A program made the position numbers and the translations under genes. A stretch of 6,032 nt of DNA from JBGTKH01 sp041744735. GTDB taxonomy: Bacteria; Planctomycetota; Planctomycetia; Pirellulales; Pirellulaceae. Where the stretch lies: positions 1 through 6,032 of the forward strand of contig JBGTKH010000527.1 in assembly GCA_041744735.1 (NCBI GenBank). Direction: 5' to 3'. Below the pieces are notes generated by a model that was not told where the DNA came from, did not search any database, and worked only from the letters and a program-made list of their open reading frames with translations. Shown here in pieces: positions 1 through 5,868 of the stretch (the first letter of the stretch is position 1; each line of letters begins with the position of its first letter).

Positions 1-1
1 G

Positions 2-328
2 ACCGAAGTACTCGACAGCGCCGCGACCGAAGGCGCAGGGCCGTTGGTGCGATTCCTTCGCATCGCCGCGCCGCAGCGACTGCTGGCCTTCGCCGCCGCG
101 TGGCTTGCCGCGCTCTCCATCGCGATGGGCGACCTGGCCGCCAGCATCATGGTCGTCCCGCCCGGTGTCGACACCATAGCCATCCGCATCTTCGGCCTGG
201 TGCACTATGGCGTGACTGACCAACTAGCCGGCCTGTGTCTGACCACCATTGCTGGCTTCGTATGCCTCGCCGCGACCATAATAGGGCTGTTCTACTGGTC
301 ACAGCACAAATCATCGGCGCGGCCGTAA
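2..328 (+). CDS. ABC transporter permease, iron(III)/thiamine type, C-terminal part
   Basis: This frame is open from the left edge, so the gene begins outside the window; the TTG at 44 is internal, not a start. The visible 108 residues carry two strongly hydrophobic stretches, about residues 22-50 and 75-98, separated by a short polar loop. The run GDLAAS...VVPPGVDT followed by IRIFGLVHYG is characteristic of the last part of FbpB/ThiP-like inner-membrane permeases (BPD_transp_1 fold) that move Fe(III), thiamine or similar solutes with a periplasmic binding protein and an ATPase. The coupling (EAA) loop would lie further upstream. The protein ends in a short polar tail, KSSARP. Substrate cannot be told from this fragment. 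The family call is fairly firm; the partner genes, if linked, must lie to the left. Confidence 0.83.
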   Translation, partial: TEVLDSAATEGAGPLVRFLRIAAPQRLLAFAAAWLAALSIAMGDLAASIMVVPPGVDTIAIRIFGLVHYGVTDQLAGLCLTTIAGFVCLAATIIGLFYWSQHKSSARP

Positions 329-372
329 TTTTGCGTTCGTGCGAATTGCAGAGTCATGTACAATAGAAGTCG

Positions 373-459
373 GTTTACCCGTAGCCGCAGGCGCGGCTGG
401 TGTTCGCGGATCGTTCCGCCAACTCCAGCCGGTTCCTCGCCTGCGGCTCCGGGTTAAAC
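373..459. repeat. Nested foldback (REP/MITE-like) palindromic repeat
   Basis: The outer arms, 373-393 and 438-459, are inverted copies matching at 20 of 22 positions (one missing base, one mismatch); each carries the core AGCCGCAGGCG or its complement. Directly inside, 394-400 and 425-431 form a perfect 7-bp inverted pair (CGGCTGG/CCAGCCG), and 406-410/415-419 (GCGGA/TCCGC) close an apical hairpin with a TCGT loop. The whole 87 bp therefore folds back on itself in three nested stems. It lies between the permease stop and the DUF1570 gene. No T-run follows on either strand, so it is not a standard intrinsic terminator. From memory, similar GC-rich palindromes are scattered between genes in planctomycete genomes; only one copy is seen here. 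Confidence 0.7.
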
Positions 460-485
460 GACGGTAAGAGTTGATGGAGCACGGC

Positions 486-1631
486 ATGAATGTTCATCAA
501 ACACTGATTGGAACGGCACTGCTGCTCGCGGCCGCTAGTTCTGCGGCCGCGCTGGAGCATGTTTCGTTCACGCGCGAGGGCAAGCCGTTTCATATATCGG
601 GCAGGCTGGTGACCGAGGCTCAGAACGGCGGCGTGTTGCTGCTGGCTCCGGACGGCGTGCTGTGGGCCGTGCAGCCCGACGAGATCGTGACGCGGAAATC
701 GGACGATGAACCGTTCGTGCCGTTTGGCCCGAAGGAAATGGGAGCCAAGCTGCTGGCCGAGATGCCCGCGGGATTCAAGATCCACACAACGGCCAACTAC
801 GTCATCTGCTATAACACGTCGCCCGCGTATGCGCAGTGGTGCGGCGCGCTCTACGAACGTCTCTATCGTGCATTTCAAAATTACTGGTCGCAGCGCGGCT
901 TCAAACTGCGAGATCCGGAGATGCCGTTGGTGGCGTTGGTGTTCGACGACAAGCAGTCGTACATCAACTTCTCGCGGCCGATGTTCGGCGACGCTGCGGA
1001 ATCGATCATCGGTTATTACGACTACCAAGCCAACCGTGTGGTGATGTACGACTTGACGGGCATCGAGGGTCTGCGGCCGCCCGGCGAGCGGATCAGCACC
1101 GCGACTCGCGTGAATCAAATCCTGTCGCAACGGGCCGCAGCCGCGACGGTGGCCACGATCGTGCATGAGGCCACGCACCAGTTGGCGTTTAACTGCGGGT
1201 TGCAAGCCCGCGGGGCCGACAATCCGGTGTGGGTGAGCGAAGGGGTGGCGTTGTATTTTGAGACGCCCGATTTGTCGAACTCAAAAGGCTGGGGCAGCAT
1301 CGGCAGCTTGAACCGCCCGCGGCTGACTCAGTTCCAAAACTATTTGCCGACGCGCCCGGCCGATTCGCTCGAAACGCTGTTGCGCGACGACGTGCGATTT
1401 CGCGAAGCCAAGTCGGGCGTGAACGCCTATGCCGAAGCGTGGGCACTGACTTACTTCCTGCTCCGCACACGTTCTAAGGAATACGTGGCCTACCTGCAAT
1501 TGCTTTCGCAGAAGCAACCGAGCGTGTTCGACGAACCCGCCGAGCGCCTGGCCCAATTCAAAGCCTTCTTCGGCCCCGACCTGCAAAAGCTCGACGCCGA
1601 GTTTGTGGAGTACATTCGGCGGCTGCGCTAG
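486..1631 (+). CDS. Secreted DUF1570 protein, putative zinc metallopeptidase
   Basis: 381 residues from this start. The ATG at 486 gives a clean signal peptide (NVHQ, then a hydrophobic core about residues 6-20, ending SSAAA) and has GGAG seven bases upstream; TTG 471 and ATG 474 in the same frame would add a charged, less typical leader. A central H227-E-A-T-H231 followed by WVSEG with E252 matches the HExxH...E zinc-binding pattern of gluzincins, with the two His and Glu252 as likely ligands and Glu228 as the base. The overall pattern (an N-terminal beta-rich part, the IIGYYDYQ region before the motif, and the YAEAWAL helix after it) fits DUF1570, a family common in planctomycetes. Activity and substrate are unproven. 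The protein is probably exported to the periplasm. There is no obvious operon partner: 122 bases separate it from the next gene. Confidence 0.85.
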   Translation: MNVHQTLIGTALLLAAASSAAALEHVSFTREGKPFHISGRLVTEAQNGGVLLLAPDGVLWAVQPDEIVTRKSDDEPFVPFGPKEMGAKLLAEMPAGFKIHTTANYVICYNTSPAYAQWCGALYERLYRAFQNYWSQRGFKLRDPEMPLVALVFDDKQSYINFSRPMFGDAAESIIGYYDYQANRVVMYDLTGIEGLRPPGERISTATRVNQILSQRAAAATVATIVHEATHQLAFNCGLQARGADNPVWVSEGVALYFETPDLSNSKGWGSIGSLNRPRLTQFQNYLPTRPADSLETLLRDDVRFREAKSGVNAYAEAWALTYFLLRTRSKEYVAYLQLLSQKQPSVFDEPAERLAQFKAFFGPDLQKLDAEFVEYIRRLR

Positions 1632-1637
1632 AACGAC

Positions 1638-1667
1638 TTGCACACCACCGCCGGCGCGGTTTATCAT
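1638..1667 (+). promoter_or_regulatory. Possible sigma70-type promoter for the oxidoreductase gene
   Basis: TTGCAC (1638-1643) and TATCAT (1662-1667) are separated by 18 bases, 87 bases before the ATG at 1754. The -10 matches consensus at five of six positions, the -35 at only three. It lies in the 122-base gap after the DUF1570 gene, the only place a separate promoter could be. Weak prediction. Confidence 0.3.
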
Positions 1668-1753
1668 AGTGCCGTGAAGCGCCCCGCCGTTTCGACATTG
1701 CCCCGACGAAGATCCTGCCGTTTACTTTCCCGCACACGTTAAGGAGTCCCGCC

Positions 1754-3052
1754 ATGTCCGATCGAGCTTCCTTTAATCAAGCCCCCAAAGCCACGCGACG
1801 ATCGTTTCTGAAGAATACCACCGCGGCAGTTGTGGGCGGCACGTTGGCCGCGTCGTTGGCGAGTAGCCCAGCGGTGCATGCGGCGGGCAGCGAGACATTG
1901 AAGGTGGCATTGATCGGTTGCGGCGGACGCGGCAACGGCGCGGCGGTCAACGCGATGCGCGCCGACTCGAACGTACAATTGACCGTCATGGCCGACGCCT
2001 TTCAGGATCGGCTGGACCATGCACGCGGCGTGCTGTCGACACAGTTGGGTGAAAAGTACGCGGTGACCGACGACCACTGCTTCGTCGGGTTCGAGGCCTA
2101 CAAGCAAGTCATGCAGTCGGACGTCGACGTAGTGCTGCTCTGCACTCCGCCGCACTTTCGGCCGGCGCATCTGAAGGCCGCCATCGACGCCGGCAAGCAC
2201 GTGTTCTGCGAGAAGCCTGTGGCGGTCGATGCGCCCGGCGTCCGCAGCGTTTTGGAGACGTCGAAGCTCGCCAAGGAAAAGAACCTGAGCATCGTCTCCG
2301 GCCTGTGCTGGCGATACGACTACGGCGTGCGGGAAACGATGAAGCAGATTCAAGACGGCGCGATCGGCGACATCGTGGCGATTCAGGAAAACTATCTCAC
2401 GGGCACGCTCTGGCAGCGCGGCCGCGAACCGGAGTGGAGCGAAATGGAATATCAAATGCGGAACTGGCTGTACTTCACGTGGCTGTCGGGCGATCACATC
2501 GTCGAGCAACACATTCACAGCCTGGACAAGGCCATGTGGCTGATGAACGACGAGCCGCCGGAAAAATGTTTCGGCTTAGGCGGCCGCCAGGTGCGCACGG
2601 ACGACAAGTGGGGCCACGCCTACGATCACTTCGCCGTCTGTTACGAATGGGCCAACGGTGTGAAGACGTTTGCCTTCACGCGGCAGATGGCCGAATGTGC
2701 CAACGACGTCGACGACTACGTGCTGGGCACCAAGGGCCGCGCCCAACTGCTGAAACACACGATTCAAGGCGAAACGGAATGGAAGTACAAAGGCGAGAAG
2801 CCCAGCATGTACGACGTCGAGCACCGTGAACTGTTCGCCGGCCTCCGCGCGGGCAACCACATCAACAACGGCCAGTACATGTCCACCAGCACGCTGCTGG
2901 CCATCATGGGCCGCGATGCCTGCTACACCGGCGCTGTAATCAAGTGGGATGAACTGCTTAACTCGCCTGTGGTTCTCGGTCCCAATAAATACGAATGGAC
3001 CGACGTGGAACTTCCGCGCGTCGCCATGCCGGGAATTACGAAGTTCGCGTGA
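1754..3052 (+). CDS. Tat-exported Gfo/Idh/MocA family oxidoreductase
   Basis: 432 residues, with AAGGAG at 1741-1746 seven bases before the ATG, which fixes the start. Residues 14-20 are a twin-arginine signal (TRRSFLK), followed by an Ala/Gly/Val-rich hydrophobic stretch and a likely cleavage site near AVHA at 40-43. The mature protein starts with a Rossmann fold: the beta strand VALIGCGGRG (51-60) is the nucleotide-binding loop, and E153-K-P is the family's EKP motif. H253-I-H255-S-L-D258 lies where this family carries its substrate/catalytic His and Asp. Members oxidise or reduce sugars, inositols or related alcohols with NAD(P). The Tat signal implies export after folding with cofactor bound. 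Planctomycetes carry many such exported paralogues, often tied to polysaccharide breakdown. The specific substrate cannot be read from the sequence. The gene converges on rnpB. Confidence 0.93.
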   Translation: MSDRASFNQAPKATRRSFLKNTTAAVVGGTLAASLASSPAVHAAGSETLKVALIGCGGRGNGAAVNAMRADSNVQLTVMADAFQDRLDHARGVLSTQLGEKYAVTDDHCFVGFEAYKQVMQSDVDVVLLCTPPHFRPAHLKAAIDAGKHVFCEKPVAVDAPGVRSVLETSKLAKEKNLSIVSGLCWRYDYGVRETMKQIQDGAIGDIVAIQENYLTGTLWQRGREPEWSEMEYQMRNWLYFTWLSGDHIVEQHIHSLDKAMWLMNDEPPEKCFGLGGRQVRTDDKWGHAYDHFAVCYEWANGVKTFAFTRQMAECANDVDDYVLGTKGRAQLLKHTIQGETEWKYKGEKPSMYDVEHRELFAGLRAGNHINNGQYMSTSTLLAIMGRDACYTGAVIKWDELLNSPVVLGPNKYEWTDVELPRVAMPGITKFA

Positions 3053-3115
3053 GACGAGAATTCAACGCCGGTCACGAGTCACGAGGTCCCGGAAGCATCC
3101 TACAGAGACGAAAAA

Positions 3116-3569
<454 letters not shown>

Positions 3570-3576
3570 CATCTTG

Positions 3577-3585
3577 ATTGTAGCA
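3577..3585 (-). promoter_or_regulatory. Extended -10 promoter of rnpB
   Basis: On the - strand the sequence reads TGCTACAAT (3585-3577): a TACAAT -10 box with the TGn extension directly upstream. Transcription would start about seven bases downstream, at 3570, exactly at the first base pair of P1 (3569). No convincing -35 hexamer is seen at 16-18 bases, which is typical when an extended -10 is used. The agreement between predicted start and RNA end is the strongest support. Confidence 0.75.
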
Positions 3586-3672
3586 GTTTTCCAAAATTGT
3601 TCGCCCGGTTCTGTCCGCCGATTGCAATTACCCGTAGGGAGAAATGTACCCACCCGGCGTTTTCACCGCGAA

Positions 3673-3694
3673 CCGGCCGAGCTGTTTCGGCCGG
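3673..3694. promoter_or_regulatory. Perfect 8-bp inverted repeat in WYL gene leader
   Basis: CCGGCCGA (3673-3680) and TCGGCCGG (3687-3694) are perfect inverted copies around a 6-base spacer. The element lies 43-64 bases before the ATG at 3737, in the gap between the divergent rnpB and WYL regulator genes. It could be an operator for autoregulation or a leader hairpin. No T-run follows. The rest of the 3586-3736 gap shows nothing I recognise. Confidence 0.35.
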
Positions 3695-3736
3695 CAACCG
3701 AGTGCGCCGGGGGCCCGAACAAACAGGTACCATTCG

Positions 3737-4432
3737 ATGGGTTTGCATCACACGTCGCTGAATCGCCTAGAAAGGATTCTGCGGCTGCTTTCGTTCTTAC
3801 AATCGGGACCTTCATACAATGCCGAGCAACTGGCTCAGGAGATGGAGGTCAGCCGCCGTACGATTTTTCGTGACTTGGGGGCGATGCGCACCGCGGGCAT
3901 TCCCGTCTTCTTTAACGACGACACGGAAGGGTACAGCATCCCGCCGCAGTATTCGCGCGAGCGTAAACTGTTGGACGAAGAAGAGTTGGCAATCCTGTCC
4001 GTTATGGCGCAGCTTTCGCCGTTGGAAGCCATTCATGGACTGGGCAGCAAGGCGCACGAGGCGTTGGCCAAACTACAGTCCGCGCTGCCGGAGGAACAGC
4101 AACTGGAGATCAGCCGGCTGATCAACAGTTTCTCCGCCGAGTATCCCGCCGCCGAGTCACCTGCCGCGGCCACACATGCGCTGGGCACGTTGTTCGAGGC
4201 CGTGCGCAAGCGGCTGCAGGTCCTGATCGAGGTGCAGGAAGCCGATTCGCCGACGCCGTTCCAAACGCATCTGTCGCCGTACCGGATCAGCTACTCAGAC
4301 GGCCGCTGGCACGTCACCGGCCGCTCGACAGCTCACGAGGCCACACACACGTTCGCGTTAGACAAGATCACCAAGGTCGAACTAACCACCGACCCCTACG
4401 CCGTCCCCCGCGGCTTCAAGAGCCATTCATAA
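3737..4432 (+). CDS. HTH/WYL-domain transcriptional regulator, C-terminally short
   Basis: 231 residues from ATG 3737, chosen because the HTH begins a few residues later (SLNRLERILRLLSFL). An in-frame ATG at 3644 has an AGGGAG only one base away and would add 31 low-complexity residues. Residues about 8-67 form a DeoR/HTH_11-type winged helix: AEQLAQEMEVSRRTIFRDL is the helix-turn-helix, and GYSIP lies at the wing. Residues about 183-225 are the WYL core (PYRISY...GRWHVTGR, then FALDKI), with W-H-V where the name-giving W-Y-L usually stands. WYL domains sense nucleic acids or ligands and control defence, DNA-repair or metabolic genes. The frame stops after AVPRGFKSHS, just where the WCX domain normally starts; relatives are usually about 300-330 residues. 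No WCX-like sequence follows in the other two + frames. It may be truncated or a natural short form. The target is unknown. Confidence 0.85.
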   Translation: MGLHHTSLNRLERILRLLSFLQSGPSYNAEQLAQEMEVSRRTIFRDLGAMRTAGIPVFFNDDTEGYSIPPQYSRERKLLDEEELAILSVMAQLSPLEAIHGLGSKAHEALAKLQSALPEEQQLEISRLINSFSAEYPAAESPAAATHALGTLFEAVRKRLQVLIEVQEADSPTPFQTHLSPYRISYSDGRWHVTGRSTAHEATHTFALDKITKVELTTDPYAVPRGFKSHS

Positions 4433-4440
4433 TTCCGCGC

Positions 4441-4482
4441 CGATCGAGACGACCCCGCGCGTGCTCGTTCCCCGATCGAGAC
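4441..4482. repeat. Short direct repeat after the WYL gene
   Basis: CGATCGAGAC occurs at 4441-4450 and again at 4473-4482, 32 bases apart. It lies between the end of the WYL gene and the permease remnant, where both neighbouring genes lose their expected sequence. It may mark a rearrangement point, but ten bases can recur by chance. Confidence 0.4.
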
Positions 4483-4543
4483 TTGTTCGTGTTGGATACG
4501 GCCAATGGTCGCAAACGGATGTGGCCGTGTAATGTTCCCGTTG

Positions 4544-4699
4544 GCACTGGCGATAGTAACGCTCCTTGGCCGCGCTCAAGTTGTGATACGCCGACTGCAT
4601 CGTAACGTAACAAGTGACGCCGACCGCGATAATGCTGGTGATCGCCAGCAGCAATCCCTGCGAGCGATACAACTCGCGGGCAAGTTTCCGATTGAGCAT
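4544..4699 (-). pseudogene. N-terminal remnant of an FtsX-like ABC permease
   Basis: From the ATG at 4699 on the - strand, the translation begins MLNRKLARELYRSQG, then a hydrophobic segment (LLLAITSIIAVGVTCYV), then QSAYHNL and KERYYRQC. This is the usual opening of the large FtsX/MacB-like permeases of lipoprotein or efflux ABC transporters: a short basic N-terminus, the first membrane helix, and the start of the periplasmic domain. Family members have several hundred residues; here recognisable sequence ends at residue 52. The frame then runs through unrelated, polar, Arg-rich sequence to a stop at 4427, overlapping the end of the WYL gene. The rest of the transporter and its ATPase are not in the window. 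It is best read as a fragment left by a deletion or rearrangement. The family call is good for so short a piece, but rests on pattern recall. Confidence 0.7.
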
Positions 4700-4932
4700 C
4701 GTCACGAGACGGGCCTCGATGAATTTATCGGCCAACGGCGCGCCGGCCGAACGATAGCCGGCACGATCTCGATTGTAATTGACCGCGAAAGCAAGCAGCG
4801 AATGAGTAGGAATTGGATGCCCATATTGCGAGGCGGCATCGTCAAGATGACAATGGCTGGCAGAGGCACGTACGTACTTCGGTCCTTCGACTTGGCGTTT
4901 TCCAATAGAAAAGTCGCATTTCTGGTAAAACC
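4700..4932. other. Stretch without recognised gene
   Basis: About 230 bases between the permease remnant and the small-gene cluster. On the - strand the frame of the permease stays open upstream of its ATG for about 80 codons; on the + strand a frame runs from 4505 to 4936. Neither resembles a family I know, and each lies opposite the other. No clear promoter for the + strand cluster at 4933 was found; the best-looking hexamers (TTGGCG at 4892, AATAGA at 4904) are too close together. It may be degraded coding sequence. Confidence 0.5.
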
Positions 4933-5190
4933 ATGAAACCGCTGCACGAGATCAAGTCATTCCCTGCGGCACAGCGGGAAGTGTTGCAGCAGCAGTTCGG
5001 TATCACGAGCGCCGAGGCGTTCTTTGAACACGGCACGCGGAACGCTCAGGGAGTACAAACGGCGCTGAAAATAACTACCGAACAACTTGCAACGCTGCTG
5101 CAACTCATCGAAGGCTACCTCGCACCGGAGTTCGTGAAGAGCTGCCGCAAGCCGGTGGTGAAGCACAGCCGTGGCGTGATCGTCGAATGA
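4933..5190 (+). CDS. Small helical protein (85 aa), unknown function
   Basis: 85 residues, predicted mostly helical, with no signal peptide or membrane segment. Residues 10-62 (EVLQQQFGITSAEAFFEH and TEQLATLLQLIEGYL) resemble the repeated helix-hairpin-helix or SAM-like layout of DUF4332-type domains: a helix, a GIT turn, then helices ending in a Leu-rich stretch. The C-terminal 20 residues are basic (KSCRKPVVKHSRG), which could suit nucleic-acid or protein contact. No good Shine-Dalgarno sequence precedes the ATG (TGGTAAAACC only). Codon choice is GC-rich at third positions and looks coding. Its stop overlaps an ATG at 5187 (ATGA), so it is probably translationally coupled to the next gene. 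No family is claimed firmly and no function is assigned. Confidence 0.7.
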   Translation: MKPLHEIKSFPAAQREVLQQQFGITSAEAFFEHGTRNAQGVQTALKITTEQLATLLQLIEGYLAPEFVKSCRKPVVKHSRGVIVE

Positions 5191-5407
5191 ATGCGCCTCG
5201 CCCAACAAAGAAGTCAGCGACGCGATTGCCTACGCCTTGTCTCTAGGCTGGCGGTTTGTGAAGGGTTCGGGGCATCGCTTCGGCACGTTTTTGTGCCCGC
5301 AGGCGGATCGCAGCGGCTGTCGCGTGGGCGTCGCATCCACGCCGCAGAACCCGGGCCAACACGCCCGCCGCATCCGTCACGACGTCGATCGCTGCACGCA
5401 TCAGTAA
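5187..5407 (+). CDS. HicA-like small protein, needs a frameshift or unusual start
   Basis: The frame read from 5204 to the TAA at 5405-5407 translates to a convincing small domain: EVSDAIAYALSLGWRFVKG, then GHRFGTFLCP, GCRVGVASTPQNPGQHA and RRIRHDVDRC. The layout (helix, GW-strand, G-x-G-H, C-P strand, CRVGV strand, STPxNPxxHA, final helix) matches small HicA-like, dsRBD-fold proteins; His24 of this frame (codon 5273) is in the position of the HicA catalytic His. The frame has no ATG, GTG or TTG between the upstream stop at 5177-5179 and the domain. The ATG at 5187, overlapping the previous gene's stop as ATGA, reads MNAPRPTK in another frame, and a -1 shift at A-AAG (5207-5210) would join it to the domain. 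Options are a programmed shift, an ATT start at 5225, a real mutation, or a sequence error. It is followed 14 bases later by its probable partner. Confidence 0.68.
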
Positions 5408-5421
5408 CCAGGAGATTCTCT

Positions 5422-5679
5422 ATGATCTGGCAATTTACGATTCGCCTGAAAGGCGTCGACGTCATGACTGACGAACTGATCGAGACGCTGTTCGCCGCCG
5501 GCTGCACGGATGGCACGCCTGCAAGTTCGAATGGGTCAGCCTGGATCGGATTCGATCGCGACGCCGACACCTTGGACGCCGCCATTCGCTCCGCCGTGGA
5601 CGATGTGCGCCGGGCCGGCTGCGACATTGAGCGTGTTGAGATAGAACACGAAGAACTGAGCCAATGGCAGACCGCGTAA
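5422..5679 (+). CDS. Small alpha/beta protein, probable partner of the HicA-like gene
   Basis: 85 residues. AGGAGA at 5410-5415 stands six bases before the ATG at 5422, which fixes the start. The order is a beta strand (WQFTIRLKG), a helix (TDELIETLFAAGC), then CTDG, a strand (AWIGFDRDAD), a long helix (LDAAIRSAVDDVRRAGC) and a last strand (IERVEIEHEEL). I recall a family of small proteins with this order (F-x-L...ELIERLxEAGCDD...IALxFxREA...AVxSAIxDVxxA) encoded next to HicA-like STPxNPxxHA proteins in several phyla; the name and role are not known to me. It begins 14 bases after the HicA-like frame ends, so the two are surely co-transcribed. It is acidic (many Asp/Glu), which would suit binding to the basic HicA-like protein. 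An antitoxin role is an inference. Its stop lies 18 bases from that of the convergent peptidase remnant. Confidence 0.78.
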   Translation: MIWQFTIRLKGVDVMTDELIETLFAAGCTDGTPASSNGSAWIGFDRDADTLDAAIRSAVDDVRRAGCDIERVEIEHEELSQWQTA

Positions 5680-5697
5680 AGCCAGCGGCGGTCCGCG

Positions 5698-5868
5698 TCA
5701 CGCAAACGCTTCCAAGGCGTACTTCTTCACATACTCAAACGGCAACGTTCCATAGCCCGCGCCCGCTTGGCTATTCGTGGCCCAAGTCTTGCCCCAAGAA
5801 TTGCGGAAGATCAGCCTGCCGCCTCCGGGCGCGGCGGCGTCGAGCAGATAGCCGACCAGGCAAATGGC
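5698..5868 (-). pseudogene. C-terminal remnant of a papain-like (C1) cysteine peptidase
   Basis: On the - strand the last 57 codons read AICLVGYLLD, GGGRLIFRNSWG (Asn and Trp of the C1 active-site NSWG at codons 5802-5791) and GYGTLPFEYV, then a short tail to TGA at 5700-5698. In papain-like enzymes the strand CLVGY is preceded by the catalytic His (HAI/HAV), and NSWG supplies the catalytic Asn. Here the residue before AICLVGY is Asp (GAT, 5871-5869), and everything further upstream reads as a transposase instead. The catalytic Cys region is absent. So only the final third of the peptidase domain survives, and it cannot be active. The in-frame join makes it look like one continuous protein. 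There is no terminator in the 18 bases before the convergent gene. Confidence 0.72.

Noticed and set aside
375..1205. Long - strand open frame opposite the DUF1570 gene
   Set aside because: His/Arg-rich translation without any domain; it mirrors the strong GC third-position bias of the real gene on the + strand.
1739..2518. Long - strand open frame opposite the oxidoreductase gene
   Set aside because: Antisense shadow of a well-supported Gfo/Idh/MocA gene; its translation has no recognisable motif.
3053..3110. Possible terminator between the oxidoreductase gene and rnpB
   Set aside because: No stem of useful length is seen; the small tandem GTCACGA at 3071-3084 is a direct, not an inverted, repeat.
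3644..3736. Upstream ATG at 3644 as start of the WYL regulator
   Set aside because: AGGGAG ends one base before that ATG, too close for use, and the added 31 residues are Pro/Arg-rich and unlike the family; the HTH begins right after 3737.
4441..4482. Two copies of CGATCGAGAC as a CRISPR or att site
   Set aside because: Only two 10-bp copies, no array, no adjacent cas or integrase gene; kept only as a short direct repeat.
4505..4936. + strand open frame of 143 codons
   Set aside because: Its first part is antisense to the FtsX-like remnant and the rest matches no family I know; there is no ribosome binding site.
5191..5421. Reading 5191-5679 as one 162-aa protein starting at ATG 5191
   Set aside because: The first 77 residues in that frame are Arg/Ser-rich noise, while another frame of the same stretch encodes the HicA-like domain; the true downstream gene has its own AGGAGA and ATG at 5422.
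5214..5705. - strand open frames opposite the small-gene cluster
   Set aside because: Arg/Ser-rich translations, antisense to two frames with clear domain patterns.
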